Position numbers and translations under genes: made by a program. Below, piece after piece: positions 6,950 through 14,945 of a stretch of DNA of 64,000 bases. The DNA comes from Lysinibacillus pinottii (GTDB lineage: Bacteria; Bacillota; Bacilli; Bacillales_A; Planococcaceae). The DNA is taken from NCBI RefSeq assembly GCF_024753545.1, contig NZ_JANTOO010000011.1:62001-126000 (forward strand), read 5' to 3'. Positions within the stretch are counted from its first letter, which is position 1. Each line of letters starts with the position of its first letter. The notes beneath the pieces were generated by a model, which was given only the letters and a program-made list of their open reading frames with translations, was not told the DNA's origin and did no database searches.

Positions 6950-7552
6950 ATGAATGAACAACAGTTTGATAAATATTTGCATATTAAGACCGTGGGAGAA
7001 CAATATGGTTTCCCAAAGCTTGCCCACTATCATCGTTATGAACCAACACCTTACAATGGGCTTGAACAATTATTTGCTATATACGAAATGCCTGACAACC
7101 CAGTGTTTATTGATATGGGCTGTGGAAAAGGAAGGGTACCCATTTATGTTCATCATCAATTCCATATTCCAACGATCGGAATAGAGATGGATGCTGGATT
7201 TTATGCAGAGGCAGAAGATAATAAACGAAGCTATCTTCAAAAAAATCGTTCACATGCACCCGTTACATTTCTTCATACGATAGCAGAGGCGTATGAAATA
7301 AAGCCGCGTGATAATGTATTTTTCTTTTTTAATCCCTTTTCTATTCACATTTTCCGCACAGTTATTCAGAACATTTGGCAATCCTATGAGCAACGAATGC
7401 GAGATATTCATATCATTTTATACTATCCACCCTATGATTATTTACAGTTTTTACATCAGGGAACACCATTTGAATTGCTTCATGAAGTGCATTTAGAAAA
7501 TGAAACAAATATTAATGAACGTCTTTGTGTGTTCGAATTAAAGAAAGCATAG
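6950..7552 (+). CDS. Class I SAM-dependent methyltransferase, substrate unknown
   Basis: A 200-residue protein with the SAM-binding motif I FIDMGCGKGRV (residues 53-63), an acidic residue ending the second strand (GIEMD, about 77-81) and an NPF stretch (about 128-130) near the motif IV position. The N-terminal 50 residues are specific to this protein. ATG start behind TTAGGAG. It stands alone between two terminators, so neighbours give no clue to its substrate. Family assignment is confident; the methylated target is not known. Confidence 0.78.
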   Translation: MNEQQFDKYLHIKTVGEQYGFPKLAHYHRYEPTPYNGLEQLFAIYEMPDNPVFIDMGCGKGRVPIYVHHQFHIPTIGIEMDAGFYAEAEDNKRSYLQKNRSHAPVTFLHTIAEAYEIKPRDNVFFFFNPFSIHIFRTVIQNIWQSYEQRMRDIHIILYYPPYDYLQFLHQGTPFELLHEVHLENETNINERLCVFELKKA

Positions 7553-7582
7553 AGTAATGGGCAACCGTCTCTATGCTTTTTC
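7547..7582 (+). terminator. Intrinsic terminator after the methyltransferase gene
   Basis: GCATAGAG (7547-7554) pairs with CTCTATGC (7569-7576) and is followed by TTTTTCC. The left arm overlaps the TAG stop codon. Confidence 0.88.
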
Positions 7583-7850
7583 CTGTTTTTACAGACTTAT
7601 TTTCAGGGAAATAATTTATCAAGAACTAAAAATAACAAATATGTTCGGATTAATTCTTATCTTAAAAAAATGATAGCATATGATAGTTTTGTACTACACG
7701 ATGGCTTGAATTAAAAGATAATTCGCAAATAACTAATTATACTGAAAAATCACTCTAGACTAAATATAAAGAATGTTTTACAATGTAAAAGTCATAAATG
7801 AATAATATTGTTCTGTCATTTTAGCTAGTTATAAATAATTATTTTTGCTA
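7583..7850 (+). other. AT-rich intergenic region upstream of liv promoter
   Basis: About 270 very AT-rich bases with no plausible coding frame and no strong hairpin. It probably holds only upstream promoter or regulator-binding DNA for the branched-chain amino acid operon. Confidence 0.5.
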
Positions 7851-7879
7851 TTGAGGAAATGAATGTATTTGTTTATAAT
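7851..7879 (+). promoter_or_regulatory. Sigma-A promoter of the liv operon
   Basis: TTGAGG (7851-7856) and a perfect TATAAT (7874-7879) are separated by 17 bases. The livJ start lies 48 bases after the -10 box. AT-rich DNA precedes the -35 box. Confidence 0.7.
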
Positions 7880-7891
7880 TATCAGAAATAT
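7877..7891 (+). promoter_or_regulatory. CodY-like binding site overlapping the liv promoter
   Basis: AATTATCAGAAATAT matches the CodY consensus AATTTTCWGAAAATT at 12 of 15 positions. It overlaps the -10 box and transcription start, a position for repression when branched-chain amino acids and GTP are high. A second partial match (AATTTTCAG) lies just before the livJ ribosome site. Confidence 0.6.
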
Positions 7892-7926
7892 CTAATATTT
7901 TAGAAATTTTCAGGGGGAATTTAATT

Positions 7927-9147
7927 ATGAAAGAGAGTAAAAAGCTTAAGAAGTTCGGTTCACTTTTAGTAGCATCTTCATTACTTGCTGGTGTACTTGC
8001 TGGTTGTGGTAACGGAGACGACTCAAGTTCAGGTGGTGGCTCATCATCAGGCGGTGGCTCATCTGATGGCGATACAATTAAAATTGGTGCAAACTTAGAG
8101 CTTTCAGGAAATGTAGCATCTTACGGTTCTTCAATCGGTCTGGGCGCAGAATTGGCTGTAAAAGAAATTAATGATGCGGGTGGTATTGATGGTAAGAAGA
8201 TAGAACTGATTAAAGTAGATAATAAATCAGAAAACTCTGAGGCCACAGCCGCAGCTATTAAACTAGCAACGCAAGATAAAGTAGTAGCAATGCTAGCACC
8301 TGCAACTTCTGGGAATACAGTAGCAACGGTTCAAATTGCTAATCAAAATAAAATCCCGATTGTTACGGGCTCTGGAACTGCCCCAAATATTACAGTAAAC
8401 GAGGATGGCAGCGTTAACGAATATGCATTCCGTACATGCTTTATTGACCCCTTCCAAGGGATTGTGGCAGCTAACTTTGCTTCAGGTGAGCTAAGTGCGA
8501 AAAATGTAGCTATTTTTGCAGACAACGCATCTGATTATGCAAAGGGTTTAGCAAAGTCCTTTAAAGAAACGATGACTAAGAGTGGTGGAAAAATTGTGAA
8601 GGAAGAAGCTTATGTAGCGAAGGATACAGACTTCCGTACACAATTAACAAATATTAAAGCAGCGAATCCAGACTTTATCTTTATCCCTGGATACTATGAA
8701 GAGGTTGGTTTGATTGTTAAACAAGCCCGTGAAATGGGTATTGATGTACCTTTAATGGGTGCTGATGGTTGGGATTCACCAACTTTAGTGGATCTAGCTG
8801 GGAAAGATGCATTAAATAATACGTACATTACTAACCACTATTCTGCGGAAGATCCAGATAAAAAAATTCAAGACTTTGTAAAGGCATTTAAAGCGGCAAA
8901 TGGTGATAAGGCACCTGATGCGTTCAACGCACTTGGGTATGACTCTATTTACTATATTGCTGATGCAATTAAGCGTGCAGGCTCTACGGATGGGGAAGCT
9001 ATTAAAAATGAATTAGCTGCAACAAAGGATCTTTCTTTAGTAACAGGTACTTTCTCAGTTGACGAAAACCATAACCCAATTAAAACAGCAACAGTTCTTG
9101 AATTTAAAGACGGTAAACAAGTGTTCAACTCTAAAGTTAATCCTTAA
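7927..9147 (+). CDS. livJ: Branched-chain amino acid ABC transporter substrate-binding lipoprotein
   Basis: A 406-residue type I periplasmic-binding protein. The N-terminus has a lysine-rich start, a hydrophobic stretch and the lipobox LAGC with Cys27 as the lipid attachment point, then a Gly/Ser linker (about residues 30-50). The mature part begins IKIGANLELSG and contains VKQAREMGIDVPLMGADGWDS, both typical of Leu/Ile/Val-binding proteins. It captures the ligand outside the membrane and hands it to LivHM. It is the first gene of the five-gene operon and is followed by a hairpin that may keep its level above that of the membrane parts. Exact ligand preference is inferred from the family. Confidence 0.92.
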   Translation: MKESKKLKKFGSLLVASSLLAGVLAGCGNGDDSSSGGGSSSGGGSSDGDTIKIGANLELSGNVASYGSSIGLGAELAVKEINDAGGIDGKKIELIKVDNKSENSEATAAAIKLATQDKVVAMLAPATSGNTVATVQIANQNKIPIVTGSGTAPNITVNEDGSVNEYAFRTCFIDPFQGIVAANFASGELSAKNVAIFADNASDYAKGLAKSFKETMTKSGGKIVKEEAYVAKDTDFRTQLTNIKAANPDFIFIPGYYEEVGLIVKQAREMGIDVPLMGADGWDSPTLVDLAGKDALNNTYITNHYSAEDPDKKIQDFVKAFKAANGDKAPDAFNALGYDSIYYIADAIKRAGSTDGEAIKNELAATKDLSLVTGTFSVDENHNPIKTATVLEFKDGKQVFNSKVNP

Positions 9148-9162
9148 TGTTTTGTAAGCAGC

Positions 9163-9196
9163 AAGGGGGAGGCGGGTAAACACGCCTTCCTTTTTT
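9163..9196 (+). terminator. Terminator or attenuator between livJ and livH
   Basis: GGGGGAGGCG pairs with CGCCTTCC through a GC core with wobble pairs, followed by six T. Partial read-through would give more binding protein than permease, as is common in ABC operons. Confidence 0.65.
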
Positions 9197-9297
9197 CTTT
9201 TTTATATAACTACAATAGCCGTATAAAACATAACTTTTTAGTATCGATGCATGTACAGATTTCTCATTTTTCAGAAAATTCAAAGGAGTGAAAGCGT

Positions 9298-10173
9298 ATG
9301 GAATGGATACAGCAACTTGTGAATGGTATTTCACTAGGAAGTATCTACGCGTTAATAGCGCTAGGGTATACGATGGTATACGGTATTATCAAGCTGATTA
9401 ACTTTGCTCATGGTGACGTTTTCATGATTGGTTCATTTATTGGCTTTTACGCAATTGCTAAATGGGAGCTTGGCTTTTTCCCAGCATTATTATTGGCGAT
9501 GCTCATTTGTGCAATCTTTGGTGTTTTAATTGAACGGATTGCCTATAAACGTTTACGAAATGCAACACGTATCGCGGCATTAATTACAGCGATTGGCGTA
9601 TCTTTATTAATTGAATATACAACAATTTTCTTCAGAGGCGCTCAACCAGCAGCATATCCTGAAGTTTTCAAAAATAAATCTTTTGACATTTTGGGCGTGC
9701 AAATTAGTAGTACATCCATTTTAATTTTATCAGTTGCTGTTGTACTGATGATTCTTTTACAATTCATCGTACATAAAACAAAAATCGGGAAAGCAATGCG
9801 TGCCGTTTCTCATGATGCGGATGCAGCACGCTTAATGGGGATTAACGTTGATAATACAATCTCGGCAACATTTGCCATCGGTTCCGCTTTAGCTGGCGCA
9901 GCCGGTGTTATCTTCGGTGTTTATTATACGAAGATTGACCCGTTAATGGGTGTTATACCAGGGGTTAAAGCATTTATTGCGGCTGTTCTTGGCGGGATTG
10001 GTATCATTCCTGGCGCTATGGTTGGTGGTATGTTATTAGGCGTTGTGGAATCCTTGGTAAGTGCTCTTGGCTTCTCTTTATGGAGAGATGCAGCAGCATT
10101 CGTTATTTTAATTTTGATCTTAATATTCAGACCATCGGGTATCTTTGGTAAAAATGCCCGTGAGAAAGTGTAG
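9298..10173 (+). CDS. livH: Branched-chain amino acid ABC transporter permease LivH
   Basis: A 291-residue membrane permease with about eight hydrophobic segments. The N-terminal pattern NGISLGSIYALIALGYTMVYG (in part) and LINFAHGDVFM (about residues 37-47) are diagnostic of LivH. It forms the translocation channel with LivM, powered by LivG and LivF. ATG start behind AAAGGAG. The livM gene follows with no gap. Confidence 0.94.
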   Translation: MEWIQQLVNGISLGSIYALIALGYTMVYGIIKLINFAHGDVFMIGSFIGFYAIAKWELGFFPALLLAMLICAIFGVLIERIAYKRLRNATRIAALITAIGVSLLIEYTTIFFRGAQPAAYPEVFKNKSFDILGVQISSTSILILSVAVVLMILLQFIVHKTKIGKAMRAVSHDADAARLMGINVDNTISATFAIGSALAGAAGVIFGVYYTKIDPLMGVIPGVKAFIAAVLGGIGIIPGAMVGGMLLGVVESLVSALGFSLWRDAAAFVILILILIFRPSGIFGKNAREKV

Positions 10174-10185
10174 GTGAGCGGTTAT

Positions 10186-11121
10186 ATGAAAAAGTCTAAA
10201 GTTTTCTGGGGCTATGCCGTATTAGCGCTAGTCATCTATGCAGTTGTGCAATTATTGATTATGACCGAAGTCATTGATATGTACTATAAAAATATGCTGA
10301 TTACGATGTGTATTAATATTATGCTGGCTGTCAGTTTGCATATTGTTATTGGTGTTACTGGTCAATTCTCGATTGGGCATGCTGGGTTCCTAGCCGTTGG
10401 TGCGTATGTATCAGCCATTATTACGACAAAGCTCATGTTGCCATTCCCAATGGCGATCTTATTAGGGGCGGTTGCAGCAGCTGTTGCAGGTCTTATTGTA
10501 GGTATTCCAACACTTCGTTTAAAAGGGGATTATCTAGCAATTGCAACATTAGGATTTGCGGAGATTATTCGTATTATTTTCTTAAATACGGATTATGTTG
10601 GCGGTGCAGCAGGGATGCAAGTTAAATATTTATCTAACTGGACGTATGCATTCTTTGGCGTAGTATTAACCATTCTTGTAATCTCAAACTTTACAAATTC
10701 ACGTCATGGTCGTGCATGTATTTCTATTCGCGAAGATGAGATTGCAGCAGATGCTATGGGAATCAATACAACTTACTATAAGGTTGTTGCGTTCGCAATT
10801 GGATCTTTCTTTGCAGGGCTAGCAGGTGCAATTTTTGCCCATAACTTTTACATTATTCAACCGACGACTTTCGGTTTCTTAAAATCATTTGATATATTAA
10901 TTTACGTTGTACTTGGGGGCTTAGGAAGTCTTTCAGGTTCTGTAATTGCTGCGGTATTCTTAACAATCGTATCGACGTATCTAGCAAACTTCCCTGAAAC
11001 TCGTATGATTATTTACAGTTTAGTATTAATTATCGTGATGCTTTACCGTCCAACCGGATTAATGGGGACAAAAGAAATTACGGATTTATTTAAGTTTGGG
11101 AAAAAAGGAGGTACAAAATAA
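10186..11121 (+). CDS. livM: Branched-chain amino acid ABC transporter permease LivM
   Basis: A membrane permease of about 311 residues, partner of LivH. GQFSIGHAGFLAVGAY and IPTLRLKGDYLAIATLGFAE are LivM family signatures, the second being the cytoplasmic loop region that contacts the ATPases. I prefer the ATG at 10186 because AGGTGA lies eight bases before it; a GTG at 10174, immediately after the livH stop, is an alternative with a weaker site. Its stop overlaps the livG start. Confidence 0.92.
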   Translation: MKKSKVFWGYAVLALVIYAVVQLLIMTEVIDMYYKNMLITMCINIMLAVSLHIVIGVTGQFSIGHAGFLAVGAYVSAIITTKLMLPFPMAILLGAVAAAVAGLIVGIPTLRLKGDYLAIATLGFAEIIRIIFLNTDYVGGAAGMQVKYLSNWTYAFFGVVLTILVISNFTNSRHGRACISIREDEIAADAMGINTTYYKVVAFAIGSFFAGLAGAIFAHNFYIIQPTTFGFLKSFDILIYVVLGGLGSLSGSVIAAVFLTIVSTYLANFPETRMIIYSLVLIIVMLYRPTGLMGTKEITDLFKFGKKGGTK

Positions 11122-11900
11122 TGGCTGAAAACCTTCTTATTAATGTGGAAAATATGGGGATTCAATTCGGTGGTTTAAAGGCCGTACAAGGTGTTAATAT
11201 GTACCTCAATCAAGGTGAATTAGTGGGATTAATCGGACCTAATGGTGCAGGGAAAACGACTAGCTTTAATATGTTGACAGGGGTATATACACCAACAGAG
11301 GGGACCATCACATTTGGCGGACAGAAATTAAACGGGCTTGCACCTTACCAAGTAACGCAAAAGGGAATAAGCCGTACATTCCAAAATATTCGTCTCTTTA
11401 AAGAACTATCTGTTCTAGACAATGTTAAAGTAGCCAATCATTCGCTTGCTAAGCATTCGATGTGGTCATCAATTTTTCGCTTACCAACGCATTTTAAGGG
11501 CGAGGCAGAAATGGAGCTTCAATCCATAGAGTTTTTAAAAATCTTTGGTTTAGATGTCTATATGAATGAGTTGGCTAAAAATTTACCATATGGAATGCAG
11601 AGGAGATTAGAGATTGCCCGAGCATTAGCGGCAAATCCAAAGCTCTTATTATTGGATGAACCAGCTGCCGGGATGAATCCGCAGGAAACGCATGATCTTA
11701 TGGAATTAATTGCGTTTATTCGTAAGGAGTTTGGCTTAACCATATTACTGATTGAGCACGATATGAGCTTAGTAATGGGTATATGTGAGCGCATTTATGT
11801 ACTTGATCATGGACAATTAATTGCTGACGGGACACCAGAAGAAATTCGCAACAATCCAAAGGTAATAGAAGCATACCTTGGTGAGGAGGTTATCGGCTAA
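11121..11900 (+). CDS. livG: Branched-chain amino acid ABC transporter ATPase LivG
   Basis: A 259-residue ABC ATPase with Walker A GPNGAGKTT, the Q-loop segment SRTFQNIRLF, signature YGMQRRLEIARAL in place of classic LSGGQ, and Walker B LLLLDEPAAGMNP. The LivG-type AAGMNP after Walker B and the C-terminal extension separate it from LivF. It works with LivF to power uptake. Start and stop codons overlap with livM and livF by one base (TAATG), so translation is coupled. Confidence 0.94.
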   Translation: MAENLLINVENMGIQFGGLKAVQGVNMYLNQGELVGLIGPNGAGKTTSFNMLTGVYTPTEGTITFGGQKLNGLAPYQVTQKGISRTFQNIRLFKELSVLDNVKVANHSLAKHSMWSSIFRLPTHFKGEAEMELQSIEFLKIFGLDVYMNELAKNLPYGMQRRLEIARALAANPKLLLLDEPAAGMNPQETHDLMELIAFIRKEFGLTILLIEHDMSLVMGICERIYVLDHGQLIADGTPEEIRNNPKVIEAYLGEEVIG

Positions 11901-12607
11901 TGCTAAAAGTACAAAATATAGATGTTTATTATGGCAACATTCAAGCATTAAAGGGCCTCTCTTTAGAAGTAAACGAGGGTGAAATTGTAACACTAATCGG
12001 TGCAAATGGTGCTGGGAAAAGTACATTGTTAAAAACATTGTCAGGTTTATTAAAGCCAAAAGGTGGCATCATTGAATACGAAGGCTTCTCTATTGCAGGG
12101 AAAGCAGCCCAAACCATTGTTAAATCGGGGATTTCCCACGTTCCAGAAGGACGTCGTGTTTTTGCCAATATGTCCGTAGAAGAAAACTTAGAGCTTGGTG
12201 CCTATTTGCGTAATGACAAAGCAGGAATAAAAAAAGATATGGACCATGTTTTCGAATTATTCCCTAGACTAATGGAGCGTCGCAAACAGCTATCAGGAAC
12301 ATTATCTGGTGGGGAGCAGCAGATGCTTGCAATGGGTCGTGCTTTAATGGCAAAGCCCAAATTGCTATTAATGGATGAGCCTTCAATGGGGCTCGCACCG
12401 CTAATGGTAAAGAATATTTTCAATATTATTGAACAGGTGAATAAAGAGGGGACAACAGTATTGCTTGTTGAGCAGAATGCCAATATGGCACTGTCTGTCG
12501 CTAACCGTGCGTATGTGCTCGAAACAGGACGCATTGTTTTATCTGGTTCAGCCAAAGAGCTTCAAGAAAGTGAACAAGTAAAGGCTGCTTATTTGGGTGG
12601 TTTATAA
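11900..12607 (+). CDS. livF: Branched-chain amino acid ABC transporter ATPase LivF
   Basis: A 235-residue ABC ATPase with Walker A GANGAGKST, signature LSGGEQQML and Walker B LLLMDEPSMGLAP, all characteristic of LivF. Starts within TAATG of livG. It is the last gene of the liv operon and is followed by a hairpin with a short T run. Confidence 0.94.
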   Translation: MLKVQNIDVYYGNIQALKGLSLEVNEGEIVTLIGANGAGKSTLLKTLSGLLKPKGGIIEYEGFSIAGKAAQTIVKSGISHVPEGRRVFANMSVEENLELGAYLRNDKAGIKKDMDHVFELFPRLMERRKQLSGTLSGGEQQMLAMGRALMAKPKLLLMDEPSMGLAPLMVKNIFNIIEQVNKEGTTVLLVEQNANMALSVANRAYVLETGRIVLSGSAKELQESEQVKAAYLGGL

Positions 12608-12613
12608 TGGGGA

Positions 12614-12642
12614 GGGCGTCTCAACAATGAGGGGCCCTTTTC
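12614..12642 (+). terminator. Probable terminator of the liv operon
   Basis: GGGCGTCTCA (12614-12623) pairs with TGAGGGGCCC (12628-12637) with one mismatch and one wobble, a four-base loop, then TTTT. The T run is short, so some read-through is possible. Confidence 0.65.
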
Positions 12643-12721
12643 AATGTTCTCCCTATTAAATAATCGAAGGTAGCATTTTACTATTCATTTTTGGTAAGGT
12701 GGAAAAAAGGAGTGATGCTTT

Positions 12722-13219
12722 TTGAAATATTCAGCACCATATTTTATTAAACAATTAAATTTAGCCGAACATCCTGAAGGGGGCTATTATATTTCTTCAT
12801 TTCGGGCTGAGGAGAATATTGCAGTAAGAGATGTTCAGAGACCTATTTATACGAGTATTTATTTCTTACTTCGCTCACAAGACATTTCACATCTACATCG
12901 CTTGCAGTCAGATGAGCTATGGTATTACCATGCCGGTAGTCCACTCACAGTCCATATGATTTTTCCAGATGGAACATATGAAGCGAAGAAGCTTGGCTTG
13001 AACTTAGAAGCAGGAGAGATCCCACAAATTGCGGTGCCTAAAAATACAATTTTTGGATCATCTGTGGAGGAAGTAGATACGTTTAGTTTAGTAGGATGTA
13101 TGGTTGCCCCAGGCTTTGACTTTGAGGATTTCGAATTGTTTACACAGGAAGAGCTATTAGCAGATTACCCTCAGCACGAGGCAGTAATTCGAAAAATGGC
13201 TTATCCAACCATTAAATAG
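12722..13219 (+). CDS. Cupin-fold protein, DUF985 (Cupin_5) family
   Basis: A 165-residue single-domain beta-barrel protein. The N-terminal LNLAEHPEGGYY and the central SHLHRLQSDELWYYHAGSPL (about residues 56-75) match the DUF985 cupin family; the histidines and Glu of HLHRLQSDE are likely metal ligands. The biochemical role of the family is not established. TTG start preceded by AAGGAGTGAT. It lies alone between the liv terminator and a bidirectional terminator. Confidence 0.8.
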   Translation: MKYSAPYFIKQLNLAEHPEGGYYISSFRAEENIAVRDVQRPIYTSIYFLLRSQDISHLHRLQSDELWYYHAGSPLTVHMIFPDGTYEAKKLGLNLEAGEIPQIAVPKNTIFGSSVEEVDTFSLVGCMVAPGFDFEDFELFTQEELLADYPQHEAVIRKMAYPTIK

Positions 13220-13225
13220 AAAATA

Positions 13226-13254
13226 AGCCGTCTCATTCATTGTGAGACGGCTTT
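13226..13254. terminator. Bidirectional terminator between convergent genes
   Basis: AGCCGTCTCA (13226-13235) pairs perfectly with TGAGACGGCT (13243-13252), followed by TT on the right and AT-rich DNA on the left. It separates the cupin gene from the minus-strand operon. Confidence 0.8.
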
Positions 13255-13262
13255 GTGTATAT

Positions 13263-13982
13263 TTACCATAAGATTTCTTCCGGATAGCTGAGCTGCATTT
13301 GTATGGCGTGTAAAGGTTGTTTAGTGGCAATGGCTGCTTGCATTAGATGTGATTTGAGTGCTACATATTCATGATCCTCTACAAGTAGGCGTAATGCAAA
13401 TGCAGCAAGCTGAGCTTTACGTTCCTCTTTATTTAATTGGATGTATTTTAGATTCAGAACATCTACATACTGTGTGGCGAAAAGGAAGGTTAATGGGCCT
13501 TTTGCCTGCAGCATAGTTAAAAATACTACATAGTCCTCTTCTTTAACTTCCTGTTCTAAACAATCTGCAATAGCTGCTTGAAATTTACGAATTGTCGCTA
13601 TCTCATGATTCCAAATAGATGCTTTGTTTAATTTCAAGTGTAGATGAATGAAATCGTTTAAAGCGATGGCACTAAAAATAATTTCGGGCCAAAGAATGTC
13701 TGTGGCAAAATAGATGTTTTTAGTCGGGAAAATCAGTTCATGTTGTATAAGGGTGTTCTTGTTAAGGCCGTTACTTACAAACTCTATCTGGTGTTCCCCA
13801 AGTATGGCATGTCTCAGTTTATAGCAAACGCTTAAAATACGGAGTCGAGGACCTTGATAATCATAGTATTTATTGGCATCACCAGTTACTTTGTAAATAG
13901 CTTTAGTAAGCTCATCTAAATCCCAGAAGTCTCCACAAATTTGTACTCCTGTTAACTGCTCTGTGCTTTGAATGGAAATCAT
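13263..13982 (-). CDS. Conserved hypothetical protein of Bacillales, possibly DUF6904
   Basis: A 239-residue soluble, mostly alpha-helical protein with no signal peptide or membrane segment. The opening ISIQSTEQLTGVQICGDFWDLDEL and DANKYYDYQGPRLRILSVCY (in part) recall a family of uncharacterised Bacillales proteins, which I tentatively equate with DUF6904. No catalytic motif is seen. It lies 22 bases downstream of rluF on the same strand, so the two are probably co-transcribed, but this gives no firm clue to function. Confidence 0.6.
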   Translation of the reverse strand: MISIQSTEQLTGVQICGDFWDLDELTKAIYKVTGDANKYYDYQGPRLRILSVCYKLRHAILGEHQIEFVSNGLNKNTLIQHELIFPTKNIYFATDILWPEIIFSAIALNDFIHLHLKLNKASIWNHEIATIRKFQAAIADCLEQEVKEEDYVVFLTMLQAKGPLTFLFATQYVDVLNLKYIQLNKEERKAQLAAFALRLLVEDHEYVALKSHLMQAAIATKQPLHAIQMQLSYPEEILW

Positions 13983-14004
13983 AGTCCTCGCCCTCCTCTA
14001 ATAT

Positions 14005-14706
14005 TTATTTTGGTGTGTAATTCAGTAGCTTGAAGAGCTCCGTCTGTTCTTTATCCGTTAAATCTCGCCATTGGCCTACTTTTAAATTTCCAAGCTTAAT
14101 ATTCATAATACGAATACGCTGTAGACGCTTTACAGAGTAGCCAAGAGCTGAACACATTCGGCGTATTTGACGATTTAAGCCTTGCTCCAAAATGATTTTA
14201 AAAACCTTGTCTGATATCTTTTCAACATAACAAGGTAATGTGGTTGTATCTAGAATATCTACGCCCGCGCTCATCTTGTTAATAAATTGCTCAGTTATAG
14301 GTTTATCAACTTGAACAATATATTCTTTTTCATGGTGGTTTTCAGCGCGTAGAATTTTATTGACGATGTCGCCATCATTGGTTAATAACAATAGTCCCTC
14401 TGATTCCTTATCAAGACGTCCAATATGAAAAATACGTAAAGGATGATTTACAAAATCAACGACATTCCCTTTTATATGACGTTCGGTTGTACTTGTAATG
14501 CCGACCGGCTTATTTAGAGCTATATAGACTAGCTGTTGTTCTTTTTTTACCTCTTTTCCGTCAATGCAAACAATGTCACCATCCTGCACCTGACTTCCAA
14601 CTGTCGCAGGTTCTCCATTAATTGTTACTTTTCCTTCGGCTATCCACTTATCAGCGCCGCGACGAGATATAATGCCTGTTTCACTTAAATATTTATTAAT
14701 ACGCAT
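14005..14706 (-). CDS. rluF: 23S rRNA pseudouridine synthase, RluF/RsuA family
   Basis: A 233-residue protein with an N-terminal S4 RNA-binding domain (about residues 1-60, MRINKYLSETGIISRRGADKW in part) and a pseudouridine synthase domain with the catalytic motif GRLDKESEGLLLL, Asp99 being the nucleophile. QGLNRQIRRMC near residue 185 is also typical. RluF modifies uridines near position 2604 of 23S rRNA. ATG start behind TAGGAG. Other RsuA-family members such as RluB or RluE act at other sites, so the exact target is the less certain part. Confidence 0.85.
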   Translation of the reverse strand: MRINKYLSETGIISRRGADKWIAEGKVTINGEPATVGSQVQDGDIVCIDGKEVKKEQQLVYIALNKPVGITSTTERHIKGNVVDFVNHPLRIFHIGRLDKESEGLLLLTNDGDIVNKILRAENHHEKEYIVQVDKPITEQFINKMSAGVDILDTTTLPCYVEKISDKVFKIILEQGLNRQIRRMCSALGYSVKRLQRIRIMNIKLGNLKVGQWRDLTDKEQTELFKLLNYTPK

Positions 14707-14866
14707 ATTGTTCTCCTAAATCTAATATTATTTTTAAGTATACCTTAACGTTATACAAATCGTGAATTCTATATACTTTTCTAGTAAAAATAAATTACCT
14801 TGAATTTTTTTGGAAAAGTTGAAATTATTATTCGTTTCTGACAATATATTAAGTGAGAGGATTTCT

Positions 14867-14944
14867 ATGAAAATATTGTTATTTCGCTATAAAATGATGT
14901 TTTTTGTAGATAGTCTCATTAAATTGTGTAAAGGGGAGAAGTAA
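14867..14944 (+). CDS. Possible 25-codon leader ORF before the aldehyde dehydrogenase gene
   Basis: ATG at 14867 follows GAGAGG with a six-base spacing and opens a 25-codon frame (MKILLFRYKMMFFVDS...) ending in TAA one base before the aldehyde dehydrogenase ATG. The last codons, AAA GGG GAG AAG, are the ribosome site of the next gene. This arrangement would couple translation of the enzyme to that of the short peptide. No family is recognised, and chance cannot be excluded. Confidence 0.35.
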   Translation: MKILLFRYKMMFFVDSLIKLCKGEK

Positions 14945-14945
14945 A

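Noticed and set aside
8015..8075. Short GGTGGC-type repeats as a CRISPR or tandem repeat element
   Set aside because: They encode the Gly/Ser linker after the lipobox of the binding protein and are explained by the coding sequence.
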